Below are positions 20,440 through 29,057 of a stretch of 64,000 nt of DNA, piece by piece. Position numbers and translations under genes: made by a program. How positions within the stretch are numbered: position 1 is the first letter of the stretch; the number at the start of each line of letters is the position of its first letter. The stretch comes from Bellilinea sp. (lineage in GTDB: Bacteria; Chloroflexota; Anaerolineae; Anaerolineales; Anaerolineaceae), in contig BPHQ01000001.1 in NCBI GenBank assembly GCA_026003615.1, positions 558,001-622,000 on the forward strand, read 5' to 3'. The notes beneath the pieces were generated by a model. That model was not told where the DNA came from, made no database searches, and saw only the letters and a program-made list of their open reading frames with translations.

Positions 20440-21073
20440 GGTTTTGAGTTCCAGCCTTTTCCAGGGGGATAATGTAAGTACAGTGATGATCTCCGCTCAA
20501 CACACATTGGATTTTTTGGGCGGGGAGCGAAAGGACGGTTGAAATTAAGGTCTGGTCAACAGTGCAAACTTCGGGGTGAGCTTGAGTAACATGGAAGTAT
20601 GGGCAGGTGATCTCGTGAATTTGATAGGAGTCGCCAATTTTCTCCCATTCGATGATAAAACCCTCTTCACTAAGGAGTTTTTTCAAGAATTCCAGTTTTT
20701 CTTCCAGTGTCATGTTTTGGGTGGCACGAAGATGGTCTTCGGCCAGATCGCGCGCCATTTCTGTAAAAATCGTTTCCACCGCGGAAGCAGGTAAAGTTTC
20801 TTTTAACCTTCCCAGCAAGCGATTGGCAAGCCTGAAATAGCGGGTGGGAAATTTTTCCAATCCGCGTTCGGTAAGAAAGTAGACCAAACGAGGACGGCCG
20901 ACTCCGTGGCGTTCTTCTTCAGAGGCAACCAGTCCATCTGCGAGCATGCCGTTCAGGTGGTGACGAACGGAAATAGAATTTATTCCCACCGCTTCCGCCA
21001 GTTCGTTAATGGTGGAGCGGGGATTATTCAGCAGGGTATGCAGAATTTTATCGCGAGTGCTTTTGACTTCCAT
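20432..21073 (-). CDS. sufR: SufR-like Fe-S cluster-sensing transcriptional repressor
   Basis: The 213-residue protein has an N-terminal winged helix-turn-helix (NELAEAVGINSISVRHHL, about 23-40, then GRPRLVYFLT) and a C-terminal domain with cysteines in CPYFHVTQAHPEVC, IQC and HHC, spaced like the Fe-S ligands of SufR. SufR represses suf genes when its cluster is intact. It is divergent from sufCBD across a 230-base region with matched promoters and inverted repeats, which fits autoregulation and control of the suf operon. Confidence 0.92.
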   Translation of the reverse strand: MEVKSTRDKILHTLLNNPRSTINELAEAVGINSISVRHHLNGMLADGLVASEEERHGVGRPRLVYFLTERGLEKFPTRYFRLANRLLGRLKETLPASAVETIFTEMARDLAEDHLRATQNMTLEEKLEFLKKLLSEEGFIIEWEKIGDSYQIHEITCPYFHVTQAHPEVCTVDQTLISTVLSLPAQKIQCVLSGDHHCTYIIPLEKAGTQNHE

Positions 21074-21122
21074 TCTTCACCTTTTTGCTACCCACAAAAC
21101 TACCTGACCTTCTTTAGTTTGA

Positions 21123-21151
21123 AGTATAACAAGGGCGAATAAAATTGTCAA
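21123..21151 (-). promoter_or_regulatory. sufR promoter
   Basis: On the minus strand TTGACA (21146-21151) and TATACT (21123-21128) are 17 bases apart, 50 bases before the sufR ATG. The -35 box lies inside the left arm of the candidate operator. Confidence 0.8.
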
Positions 21152-21180
21152 TATATAAGAAATTTATGATAAATATTGAC
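21147..21180. promoter_or_regulatory. Candidate SufR operator spanning both -35 boxes
   Basis: GTCAATAT at 21147-21154 is perfectly inverted as ATATTGAC at 21173-21180. The arms contain the -35 boxes of the divergent sufR and sufC promoters, but the ATAT extension goes beyond what the boxes need. A repressor here would shut both promoters. Confidence 0.55.
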
Positions 21181-21204
21181 CCTAAACTACCTTTGTGCTA
21201 TAAT
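21176..21204 (+). promoter_or_regulatory. sufCBD promoter
   Basis: TTGACC at 21176-21181 and a perfect TATAAT at 21199-21204 are separated by 17 bases. The predicted start near 21211 leaves a leader of about 93 bases before sufC. Confidence 0.85.
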
Positions 21205-21241
21205 CCTGCTGGTGTTTGGATTATACAAGATTTTTATGATG

Positions 21242-21262
21242 ATATTGAAATAAATTCAATAT
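21242..21262. promoter_or_regulatory. Second inverted repeat in the sufC leader
   Basis: ATATTGAA at 21242-21249 pairs perfectly with TTCAATAT at 21255-21262 over a 5-base loop. It repeats the TCAATAT half-site of the operator 60 bases upstream but with the arms in reverse order. It may be a second SufR site or an AT-rich RNA hairpin in the leader. Confidence 0.45.
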
Positions 21263-21303
21263 TCATTACACTTTAACAAAAATGTCGAAGGAGCAACTTT
21301 GAA

Positions 21304-22083
21304 ATGACCGATGAACTGATCATTCGTAACCTGAGAGTAAGTATCGAGGGTAAAGAAATTCTTAAAGGTGTTAATCTCACCTTGCCTAAGGGGGAGGTTC
21401 ACGCGATTATGGGCCCAAATGGTACGGGAAAGTCCACCCTGGCCTATACACTGATGGGGCATCCGGCTTATGAGGTGACGGATGGGGAAGTTCTTTTCAA
21501 GGGACAGAACATCCTGGAACTTGAACCGGATGAGCGATCACGCCTGGGTATTTTCCTTGCATTCCAATATCCGGTGGCAATTCCCGGGGTAACTGTGGCG
21601 AATTTTCTCCGCACGGCGGTCAATGCCCGTCGTCGAGCGCAAAACCCGGAAGACAAAGGTATCCCGATTCCCGAATTCCGCAAAATGCTCAAAGCAAAAA
21701 TGGAATTGTTGAAGATTGATCCGTCATTTGCCGGGCGATACTTGAATGATGGTTTTTCGGGCGGTGAAAAAAAGCGGGCAGAAATATTACAAATGGCTGT
21801 GTTGCAGCCGGAAATTGCCATATTGGATGAAACCGACTCCGGTCTGGACATTGATGCTCTGCGGATTGTCGCGGAAGGCGTCAATGCCTTGCGGGGAGAA
21901 AATTTAGGTGTGCTGGTGATCACCCACTACCAACGCATCTTAAATTACATTCGCCCGGATGTGGTGCATGTGATGATGGATGGCCGAATCGTCGAAACGG
22001 GAGACGCCGAACTTGCTCTGCACCTCGAAGAACATGGTTACGACTGGGTGCGCGAAAAAGTGGATAACGGCACACCTGCCTGA
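21304..22083 (+). CDS. sufC: Fe-S assembly ATPase SufC
   Basis: The 259-residue ABC-type ATPase of the SufBCD scaffold has Walker [10 protein letters not shown] at 38-46, signature [11 protein letters not shown] and Walker [12 protein letters not shown]. The TDSGLD sequence after Walker B is characteristic of SufC. It powers cluster assembly on SufBD. AAGGAG lies upstream of the ATG. It is the first gene of the rightward suf operon; sufB starts 41 bases after its stop. Confidence 0.97.
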   Translation: MTDELIIRNLRVSIEGKEILKGVNLTLPKGEVHAIMGPNGTGKSTLAYTLMGHPAYEVTDGEVLFKGQNILELEPDERSRLGIFLAFQYPVAIPGVTVANFLRTAVNARRRAQNPEDKGIPIPEFRKMLKAKMELLKIDPSFAGRYLNDGFSGGEKKRAEILQMAVLQPEIAILDETDSGLDIDALRIVAEGVNALRGENLGVLVITHYQRILNYIRPDVVHVMMDGRIVETGDAELALHLEEHGYDWVREKVDNGTPA

Positions 22084-22124
22084 TTGGGAACTGGCTTTTT
22101 TTTACTGGCTAAGAGGAGGCTAAT

Positions 22125-23537
22125 ATGAGTGTAGATCCGCAAACGGATTTTCTGGAACAGTTAGGTGAATACCGCTACGGGTTTCAAGACCCGGATATTT
22201 CCGTTTTTAAGACACGCAAAGGCCTGGATGAAGAGGTTGTTCGTCAGATTTCAGCAATGAAAGGTGAACCGGAGTGGATGCTCCAGTTTCGCCTGAAGGC
22301 ACTCAACCATTTTTTGCAACGCCCGATGCCGACCTGGGGGGCGGACCTTTCCAAGCTGAACCTGGATGAGATTGTCTACTACGTTCGCCCCGCAGAAGCA
22401 GCCGGGCGTTCGTGGGATGAAGTTCCGCAGACGATCAAGCAAACCTTTGAACGGCTAGGCATTCCTGAGGCTGAACAAAAGTTTCTTGCCGGGGTGGGTG
22501 CTCAGTACGAATCGGAGATGGTTTATCACAGTATTCAGGAACACCTTGAAAAACAAGGGGTTATTTTCCTGAGTATTGAAGATGGACTACGCCAGCACCC
22601 TGATCTCTTCAAGCAGTACTTTGGTACGGTCATTCCGATTGAGGATAACAAGTTTGCCGCGCTCAATAGTGCGGTTTGGTCGGGTGGGTCTTTTGTGTAT
22701 GTACCCAAAGGGGTCAAGGTGGATTTGCCATTGCAAGCGTATTTTCGCCTGAACGTTGCCAATATCGGTCAATTCGAACGAACTTTGATCATCGCCGATG
22801 AGGGTGCACAGGTGCATTATGTCGAAGGTTGTACAGCCCCACAGTATACGACCGACTCGTTCCACAGTGGTGTGATTGAAATTGTTGTTAAAAAGGGTGC
22901 CCGTGTGCGTTACACAACCATTCAAAACTGGTCAACCAATGTCTATAATCTCGTCACTCAGCGGGCAATTGTGGAAGAAGAAGGCACAATGGAATGGGTG
23001 GATTGCAACCTCGGTTCTAAGGTGACAATGAAGTATCCCTCTTGTTACCTGATGGGACCCGGGGCACATGGGGAGATCCTCTCCATGGCGTTTGCCGGGC
23101 CGGGGCAGTGGCAGGATGCAGGCGGCAAGGTTGTTCACTTTGCTCCGCACACCAGCAGTAAAATTACCTCCAAATCCATCAGTAAGGGCGGCGGTCGAGC
23201 ATCTTACCGTGGCTTATTGAAGGTTTATAAGGGAGCTGAGGATGTCCGTTCAAATGTTGTGTGTGATGCGTTGTTGCTCGATCCGCAATCACGCTCGGAT
23301 ACCTATCCTTATATCGAAATTGATGAGCAAGATGTGACCATCGGTCATGAAGCTTCAGTTTCCAAAGTCGGGGAAGAGCAGTTGTTTTACCTGATGAGCC
23401 GCGGATTGAGCGAAGAAGAAGCCACGACGATGGTTGTTTCAGGCTTCATTGAGCCATTGGTCAAAGAACTGCCCATGGAGTATGCTGTTGAGATGAACCG
23501 ATTGATCCAGTTGCAAATGGAAGGTTCGATTGGGTGA
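22125..23537 (+). CDS. sufB: Fe-S assembly scaffold SufB
   Basis: The 470-residue SufB is the scaffold on which nascent Fe-S clusters are built with SufC and SufD. It shows the core segments [22 protein letters not shown] with a conserved cysteine, and the C-terminal [14 protein letters not shown] and [10 protein letters not shown]. The start has AAGAGGAGG upstream. Length and order are normal for bacteria. Confidence 0.97.
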   Translation: MSVDPQTDFLEQLGEYRYGFQDPDISVFKTRKGLDEEVVRQISAMKGEPEWMLQFRLKALNHFLQRPMPTWGADLSKLNLDEIVYYVRPAEAAGRSWDEVPQTIKQTFERLGIPEAEQKFLAGVGAQYESEMVYHSIQEHLEKQGVIFLSIEDGLRQHPDLFKQYFGTVIPIEDNKFAALNSAVWSGGSFVYVPKGVKVDLPLQAYFRLNVANIGQFERTLIIADEGAQVHYVEGCTAPQYTTDSFHSGVIEIVVKKGARVRYTTIQNWSTNVYNLVTQRAIVEEEGTMEWVDCNLGSKVTMKYPSCYLMGPGAHGEILSMAFAGPGQWQDAGGKVVHFAPHTSSKITSKSISKGGGRASYRGLLKVYKGAEDVRSNVVCDALLLDPQSRSDTYPYIEIDEQDVTIGHEASVSKVGEEQLFYLMSRGLSEEEATTMVVSGFIEPLVKELPMEYAVEMNRLIQLQMEGSIG

Positions 23538-23588
23538 TCCGATATCTATCGGAATGAAATTGCAACGAAGAGAGGATTGAATAAACCT

Positions 23589-24947
23589 ATGACCAAAGAA
23601 ACTCCGAAGATCGTCACCCGAGCTCGTCGGCGGGATGAATCTGCCGTAAGGGAATTTGCTTTTACACAGGAGATGGTTCGCTCGGCAGGAATGAGCGAGT
23701 TTATCCGCAATTACCGAATGCAGGCGTGGCAGACTTATCAATCGCTGCCTATGCCTGCGGTGAAAGAAGAGGCTTGGCGGCGCACAGACCTGCGCGGGAT
23801 GGAATCGGAACGTTTCCGTCTGCCACAAAAAGAAGCCTATTTGGATTTAGCCCCTTTGCCAGCAGAATTGATGCGCCCGATTGCTGACGGTGAGCATGGA
23901 GGACAAATTATCCTGATGCCTGGTGGTTCGCAAGTCAACCTCTCGGCAGAACTGGCGCAAAAAGGTGTAGTTTTTACGGATTTACGGACAGCCGAAGAGA
24001 AGTATCCACAAATTTTGGAGAGAGTGCTGAACAAGGTCGTCAAACCTACCGAAGGTAAGTTTGCTGCGCTCGCCGCTGCACTGGCGGATACGGGTGTGCT
24101 GCTTTACATCCCCCGAAATGTGGAAATTGATCAACCGCTGCATAGTCTGTTGTGGGGGCCGGGTGTACATTTGGCACACATCTCCCATATCCTTGTCTGG
24201 CTGGAAGAAGGTGCGCGGGCTACATATGTACATGAATACGCATCTCCTACCGAGACGGGGCAAACCTTGCATGTTGGATTGGTGGAAGTGCATGTCGGTG
24301 CCGGCGCAAATTTGCGGTTTGTTGAACTGCAATCCTGGGGCGAGAATGTGTGGAATTTCACCCATGAACGTTCGCAAGTGGATGCCGATGGCTACCTTGA
24401 CTGGATTTTTGGCGCGATGGGCGGCCAGTTGACCAAGAACTTTGCCGATTTAGACTTGATCGGACGCGGTGCCAGCGGGCGGATGTCGGGTTTCTACTTT
24501 ACCGATGGACAGCAGCATCTGGATTATGATTCGCAGCAAAATCATCTAGCGCCGAATACCACCAGTGATTTGCTCTTTAAAGGTGCATTAATTGACCGCA
24601 GCCGGGTGGTTTGGCAAGGCATGATTTATGTTGCCCCGGGTGCGATGAAAACGGATGGGTATCAGGCCAACCGGAATCTGGTACTCAGCCGAGATGCACG
24701 GGCCGACTCGATTCCGGGATTGGAAATTCTGGCGGATGATGTGCGCTGCACGCACGGTGCAACAGTTGGCAAAATTGACCCCGATCAGGTCTTTTACCTG
24801 CGTGCGAGGGGTATCTCCAAAGTTGAAGCCGAACGCCTGATTGTGGAAGGATTCTTTGATCCGATCATGCAGCGTATTCCTTTTGAAGGAGTGAGGGAAC
24901 GCTTCCAGGAGGCGATTACCCGTAAGATGGAAGTGTACCACGGTTGA
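23589..24947 (+). CDS. sufD: Fe-S assembly protein SufD
   Basis: The 452-residue protein is SufB-like in its C-terminal half (DLLFKGALIDRSR, LEILADDVRCTHGATVG, FYLRARGISKVEAERLIVEG), with the N-terminal helical part of SufD. It pairs with SufB in the SufBC2D complex. I chose the ATG at 23589; the TTG at 23577 abuts the GAGG that serves as ribosome binding site and is less likely. It is 51 bases after sufB. A hairpin follows its stop. Confidence 0.94.
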   Translation: MTKETPKIVTRARRRDESAVREFAFTQEMVRSAGMSEFIRNYRMQAWQTYQSLPMPAVKEEAWRRTDLRGMESERFRLPQKEAYLDLAPLPAELMRPIADGEHGGQIILMPGGSQVNLSAELAQKGVVFTDLRTAEEKYPQILERVLNKVVKPTEGKFAALAAALADTGVLLYIPRNVEIDQPLHSLLWGPGVHLAHISHILVWLEEGARATYVHEYASPTETGQTLHVGLVEVHVGAGANLRFVELQSWGENVWNFTHERSQVDADGYLDWIFGAMGGQLTKNFADLDLIGRGASGRMSGFYFTDGQQHLDYDSQQNHLAPNTTSDLLFKGALIDRSRVVWQGMIYVAPGAMKTDGYQANRNLVLSRDARADSIPGLEILADDVRCTHGATVGKIDPDQVFYLRARGISKVEAERLIVEGFFDPIMQRIPFEGVRERFQEAITRKMEVYHG

Positions 24948-24971
24948 TTTTGCAGTTCTTTTAAGAGAAAA

Positions 24972-25011
24972 AGGCGACCCTTTCCGGTTCAGCACCGGAA
25001 AGGGTACGCCT
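24972..25011 (+). terminator. Hairpin after sufD
   Basis: A long stem (24972-24987 with 24995-25011, core CCCTTTCCGG/CCGGAAAGGG, one bulge) has a 7-base loop. There is no T-run on its right side, while an A-run lies on its left. It may be a processing or partial termination site lowering expression of the downstream half of the suf cluster. Confidence 0.5.
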
Positions 25012-25094
25012 GTCTGAATGGCTTCGGTTCAGCGCTGATGGTTTGTGATAAAATTAACTGATTGATAAAAAATCTTGTCAGTATGGAGCAAGAT

Positions 25095-25388
25095 ATGGCT
25101 GGAGTTCCTTTCATTAACCCACCGGAACCGGAAACAACTTTTGAGGTTGGGGATACAGTTGAGGTCTATTGTGACCATGAAAAGGGGGGGCAGCGTATAC
25201 GCGGTTGGTTAAAAGGGATTGTGGTACAGGTTGACCCGAAAATGGTCGCTGTTCAGTTTCGTACCAACGTCTTTTTGACAGATGGCTGGATGGTGCCTGA
25301 CCATATCCTCTGGTATCCCCAAAATTCGCCTCATATCCGCTTCCCTGTCAAAAAGGGATCTCGGGCGGAGATGGCAAACCAGGATTAA
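25095..25388 (+). CDS. Small uncharacterised protein inside the suf cluster
   Basis: The 97-residue product is one I do not recognise. Its centre, VGDTVEVYCDHEKGGQ followed by IRGWLKGIVVQVD and VAVQF, reads as an SH3-like or KOW-like beta-barrel. There are no paired cysteines (a single C is visible), signal peptide or membrane segment, so it should be a cytoplasmic all-beta protein. I chose the ATG at 25095 with GGAG 6 bases upstream; in-frame starts at 25062 and 25083 exist. It lies between sufD and sufS (32 bases before the latter), which suggests a Fe-S link but does not prove it. Confidence 0.75.
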   Translation: MAGVPFINPPEPETTFEVGDTVEVYCDHEKGGQRIRGWLKGIVVQVDPKMVAVQFRTNVFLTDGWMVPDHILWYPQNSPHIRFPVKKGSRAEMANQD

Positions 25389-25420
25389 CGGTTAACTTTA
25401 ATGGATTGAAAGAGGATTCG

Positions 25421-26665
25421 ATGACCACCACCCTTACTGAGCGGTTGGATGTGATGCGAATACGTGAGGATTTTCCCGTCCTCAAACGAGAAGTTGCACC
25501 TGGAGTTCCGCTGGTCTATCTGGATTCGACGGCAACCTCCCAAAAACCACTGGCGGTTATTCGGGCAATGAACGATTACTATGAAAGAAGTAATGCCAAC
25601 ATTCATCGAGGCGTACATACCCTGGCAGAGGAAGCCACCGCTCAGTATGAAGCCGCGCGAGAAAAAATTGCCGAATTTATCGGCGTACGAAAAAGCCGCG
25701 AAGTGGTCTTTGTTCGAAATACTACCGAAGCGATTAATCTGGTTGCATTCAGCTGGGGGCGTAAATTTCTACAACGCGGCGACCGGGTTTTGTTAACGGA
25801 GATGGAACATCATTCGAACCTGGTCCCCTGGCAAATTCTGGCCCAGGAGAAGGAAATCCTGCTGGATTTCATTCCGGTTACCACCGATGGCCTGCTGGAT
25901 TTGGAAGAGTTTGAACGGCTTTTGAACCTAAAACCGAAACTGGTTGCAGTGACTCAGATGTCAAATGTACTGGGGACGATCAACCCGGTCAAAAAATTGA
26001 CTCAACGGGCTCATCAAGTCGGTGCGGTAGTGCTTGTGGACGGCGCGCAATCGGTGCCGCATTTGCCGGTTAACGTGCAGGATTTAGAAATAGATTTTTT
26101 GGCGTTTTCAGCGCACAAGATGCTTGGTCCTACCGGTATTGGGGTACTTTTTGGTAGAGAGGAATTGCTCGAAGCAATGCCACCATTTTTAGGCGGCGGG
26201 GACATGATTAAAAAAGTTCATTTGCGTAGTTTCAGCCCGAATGAATTGCCCCATAAATTCGAGGCCGGTACCCCGGCTATTGCAGAAGCGATTGGCTTTG
26301 GTGCAGCCATAGATTACCTGAAACAGGTTGGCATGGAACGGGTAGCGGCTCATGAGCATGACATTATCTCGTATGCCCTGGAAGCTTTAAGTGAGATTGA
26401 AGGCTTGACTCTTTATGGTCCGTCCGCTGATCAGAAAGGGGCAGTGGTTTCTTTTACAATGCGGGGTGTGCATCCCCACGATGTTTCACAAATTTTGGAT
26501 AGTCAGGGAATTGCAGTTCGAGCCGGGCACCATTGTGCGATGCCGCTTCATGAAAAATTTGGATTACCAGCGACAACACGAGCAAGTTTTTACCTGTATA
26601 ATACCCGCCAGGAAGTAGATCAACTGGTGCAAGGACTCGCAAAAGTAAAGAAGATATTTGGCTGA
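25421..26665 (+). CDS. sufS: Cysteine desulfurase SufS
   Basis: The 414-residue group II cysteine desulfurase uses PLP to take sulfur from cysteine as an enzyme persulfide. Visible are ANIHRGVHTLA, the PLP lysine in SAHKMLGPTGIGVL, and the active cysteine in RAGHHCAMP near residue 360. The ATG at 25421 follows GAGG by 6 bases. It precedes sufU by 13 bases, as in SufS-SufU systems where SufU accepts the persulfide. Confidence 0.96.
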   Translation: MTTTLTERLDVMRIREDFPVLKREVAPGVPLVYLDSTATSQKPLAVIRAMNDYYERSNANIHRGVHTLAEEATAQYEAAREKIAEFIGVRKSREVVFVRNTTEAINLVAFSWGRKFLQRGDRVLLTEMEHHSNLVPWQILAQEKEILLDFIPVTTDGLLDLEEFERLLNLKPKLVAVTQMSNVLGTINPVKKLTQRAHQVGAVVLVDGAQSVPHLPVNVQDLEIDFLAFSAHKMLGPTGIGVLFGREELLEAMPPFLGGGDMIKKVHLRSFSPNELPHKFEAGTPAIAEAIGFGAAIDYLKQVGMERVAAHEHDIISYALEALSEIEGLTLYGPSADQKGAVVSFTMRGVHPHDVSQILDSQGIAVRAGHHCAMPLHEKFGLPATTRASFYLYNTRQEVDQLVQGLAKVKKIFG

Positions 26666-26678
26666 AAGGCTGAACCTA

Positions 26679-27077
26679 ATGGATGATCTTTATCGCGAAA
26701 TAATTATCGAGCGGTATAAAGAACCCCTTTATCGCGGTGTACTCGAGCCACATGATATTTCTTTCGAAGATGAAAATCCCCTTTGTGGTGACCATATTCG
26801 CATTGATTTGCGTGTAGACGAAAATTCGCGGGTGGTTGAGGCTGCCTTCAGTGGTCATGGCTGCGCCATTTCTCAAGCTTCGGCAGATTTGTTATTGGAA
26901 AGTATCATCGGCAAAACGTTGGATGAAGTTAAGCAACTATCCAAACAAGATGTGTTGGAGTTGTTGGGGATTGAGCTGGGCCCAGTCCGCTTGAAATGCG
27001 CCCTGCTCCCACTCAAAGTGATAAAAGCGGGGGTATATGGGCTGGGTGAGGCCAGTGATAGTTTGGTTGAGGAGTGA
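26679..27077 (+). CDS. sufU: SufU-like sulfur-transfer/scaffold protein
   Basis: The 132-residue protein of the IscU/SufU family has ligands C36, D38, C62 and C107 in PLCGDH, GHGCAIS and RLKCALLPLK. As in SufU, a lysine stands where IscU has histidine before the last cysteine. However, the C62-C107 distance is 45, close to IscU (43) and short of the extra 18-20 residues usual in Firmicute SufU. It likely accepts sulfur from SufS through a bound zinc. Confidence 0.9.
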   Translation: MDDLYREIIIERYKEPLYRGVLEPHDISFEDENPLCGDHIRIDLRVDENSRVVEAAFSGHGCAISQASADLLLESIIGKTLDEVKQLSKQDVLELLGIELGPVRLKCALLPLKVIKAGVYGLGEASDSLVEE

Positions 27078-27085
27078 GAGAGGGT

Positions 27086-27424
27086 ATGTCCGAACCGATT
27101 GACTTAACCGATTATTCCTTTTACGCTGTCGCAAAAGTGGATGATTTACCACCTGGCGAACGTCTGTTTGTCGAAATTGGGGATCTTTCCATTGTGGTCT
27201 TCAATATTGCCGGCAAGTACTTTGCCATTGGCGATGTTTGTACCCACGATGACGGCCCATTGGGTGATGGAGAGCTGGACGGGCATCAGATCATCTGCCC
27301 TCGTCATGGTGCGCGGTTTGATGTGCGAAATGGCAAGGTACTTTCCCTGCCAGCGGTGGTAGATATTCCTACTTATCCCGTCCGGGTGACCGAAGATGAT
27401 ATTGAGGTCGGTGTACCGGATTAA
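27086..27424 (+). CDS. Rieske-type [2Fe-2S] ferredoxin
   Basis: The 112-residue soluble Rieske protein has the two ligand boxes CTHDDGPLGDG and CPRHGARFD, spaced as in dioxygenase-type Rieske ferredoxins. It has no signal peptide or membrane anchor, so it is not a cytochrome bc Rieske subunit. It is the last gene of the suf group, 8 bases after sufU, and a strong terminator follows. Such ferredoxins often end suf operons; the electron partner is unknown. A GTG at 27074 is an alternative start. Confidence 0.9.
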   Translation: MSEPIDLTDYSFYAVAKVDDLPPGERLFVEIGDLSIVVFNIAGKYFAIGDVCTHDDGPLGDGELDGHQIICPRHGARFDVRNGKVLSLPAVVDIPTYPVRVTEDDIEVGVPD

Positions 27425-27436
27425 AGGTGAAAAATC

Positions 27437-27476
27437 AAGAAGCCCCGCATTGATCTGGCGGGGCTTCTTTGTTTTG
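27437..27476. terminator. Intrinsic terminator after the suf cluster
   Basis: A perfect 12-base stem (27437-27448 with 27458-27469, core GAAGCCCCGC/GCGGGGCTTC) with a 9-base loop is followed by TTTGTTTT. It lies between the convergent Rieske and PIG-L genes, and its left flank is A-rich, so it can serve both strands. Confidence 0.92.
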
Positions 27477-27483
27477 AAGGTTT

Positions 27484-28149
27484 TTATATATTGCTATTGT
27501 TGATTGGACTGGCAAATGTTCCCACAACCCGAAGGATGTCAAACCCCTCAGCATACGGCCTTTCGCAGATGGCACCATTGCGAATGAGAGTTGAACGGGT
27601 GATGTCGGGGTCAAAGTAGTAGCGATTCTGATAGGTTTTATACTGTTGGAGGGCTTCAATTTTCTTCGCGACAGCAGATTCGCTCACTTCTACCAGAAAA
27701 CTGGGGAAAAACCCATAACTGCTGCGAATGACATCAAAACCCAAGACAGTTGTTCCTCGAAATGCCCGCAGGGCTTCTTCTGTGAGGGTAGCGTGGTCTT
27801 GATGGATATCGGCTCTGGTATGGACAAAAATCAGATCTGGTTTGAAGGAACGATTGATCTGAATCAGGTATTCCAGTATTTCCTGTCGGTAATGGGGAAA
27901 ACGGCGAGTTTCAAACTGTCCGAGGATGGCTTTTTCCGCTGGGATGCCCAAAACAGCCATGGATTGATAATGTTCTTCAACCAGATTTTTTAGTTCCGGA
28001 TTCTTCTGGTTATCCGAAAGGGTCACGCAAAGGATATCCGTTTTATCCACAATCTGTGCCAGCAAAGCCCCGCACCCAATCTCGATATCATCCGGATGAG
28101 ATCCAAGAAACAATACCCGACGTCCGTAAAAAATCAAATCCTGTCCCAT
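27484..28149 (-). CDS. PIG-L/LmbE family deacetylase
   Basis: The 221-residue protein has the metal-binding signature HPDD (in GSHPDDIEIGCG, 16-27) and the second motif HTRADIHQDH near 110. Family members are zinc-dependent deacetylases acting on N-acetylglucosaminyl lipids, mycothiol or bacillithiol precursors or small amides. It begins 3 bases after the methyltransferase gene, so the two probably modify the same molecule. The substrate is not evident. Confidence 0.88.
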   Translation of the reverse strand: MGQDLIFYGRRVLFLGSHPDDIEIGCGALLAQIVDKTDILCVTLSDNQKNPELKNLVEEHYQSMAVLGIPAEKAILGQFETRRFPHYRQEILEYLIQINRSFKPDLIFVHTRADIHQDHATLTEEALRAFRGTTVLGFDVIRSSYGFFPSFLVEVSESAVAKKIEALQQYKTYQNRYYFDPDITRSTLIRNGAICERPYAEGFDILRVVGTFASPINNSNI

Positions 28150-28152
28150 AGG

Positions 28153-28953
28153 CTACTTGGTTGCCAGAATACCGCCAACCACTTTGGTCATGACCAGTTT
28201 GCCTTCTTTCTCCAAACGGCGAGTGGCGGTTTCTTCGATTTGTGTCATGATGCGGTTAAAGTCTTCCTTATCCTGGAAGAACGATTTCCACAAACGGCGG
28301 TCTTCAGAGAGAGAGGCGCGGGTGTATTCAATGAAGGGTTCAACCGTTTCAAAAGTTAGAGGATTTTCAAAGATGTGCAATTCGGTTTTTGCGAAGGTGT
28401 TCTTGATTGTAGAGTAAATCTCGCTAGCATATCGCGAACTGCCCGGCATGGGTGGAATGGGTTTTTGAGTGGCTTCCCGGATGATGTCATAAAACAACAG
28501 CTTGTTTTCTGGCATTGGCCCGGAAGTGAAGAGTACCCCGCCGGGTTTCAAAACGCGATGCATTTCCCGAATGGTGAAGGGGATATCCTCTGCGTAGTAG
28601 ATGGCGAAACAGCAGGAAACCAGATCAAAGGTGTTTTCGGGAAGGTCGAATGGCTTATTGAAATCCAATTCTTTGAATTGAACGGTGGCATTACGGCGTT
28701 CATTTTCTGCGTTGGCTTCACTCAACAACTCCTGATTTACATCCACACCTAAAATGTTGGCTTCGCCGTTCAGATGGTCGTAATACGAAAAGCACTGTTT
28801 TCCAGCCCCACAGCCAACATCCAGAATTTTTTGTCCTTTGCGGAGAGGTAAAATTTCCAGCATCCATTGGTCAATATTGCGGCTGCCAAATTTTGAGTGA
28901 ATATCAATTCTCTTGAGTAAATCTTTGGTCGTTTCCTGATAATCGTATTTCAT
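28153..28953 (-). CDS. Class I SAM-dependent methyltransferase
   Basis: The 266-residue protein has the SAM-binding motif ILDVGCGAG near residue 44, the acidic LGVDVN strand and the post-motif HRVLKPGG. The ATG at 28953 follows GAGGAG by 8 bases; a longer frame to 29085 has no similarity and runs through the promoter. The fold is clear but the methyl acceptor is not. It is the first gene of a two-gene operon with the PIG-L deacetylase. Confidence 0.85.
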   Translation of the reverse strand: MKYDYQETTKDLLKRIDIHSKFGSRNIDQWMLEILPLRKGQKILDVGCGAGKQCFSYYDHLNGEANILGVDVNQELLSEANAENERRNATVQFKELDFNKPFDLPENTFDLVSCCFAIYYAEDIPFTIREMHRVLKPGGVLFTSGPMPENKLLFYDIIREATQKPIPPMPGSSRYASEIYSTIKNTFAKTELHIFENPLTFETVEPFIEYTRASLSEDRRLWKSFFQDKEDFNRIMTQIEETATRRLEKEGKLVMTKVVGGILATK

Positions 28954-28982
28954 TTTCTGGGCTCCTCTCAAAATATGGAATA

Positions 28983-29033
28983 AGTATAAAGGAGATAAAT
29001 GGATTGTCAAGAAGCAGCACAAATTATTATAAT
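28983..29033. promoter_or_regulatory. Overlapping divergent promoters
   Basis: Minus strand: TTGACA (29005-29010), 16 bases, TATACT (28983-28988), for the methyltransferase gene. Plus strand: TTGTCA (29004-29009), 18 bases, TATAAT (29028-29033), for the zinc-ribbon gene. The two -35 boxes occupy the same bases, so the promoters cannot both hold polymerase at once. Confidence 0.75.
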
Positions 29034-29057
29034 TAGAACATGGAAAAGGTTCGCCCA

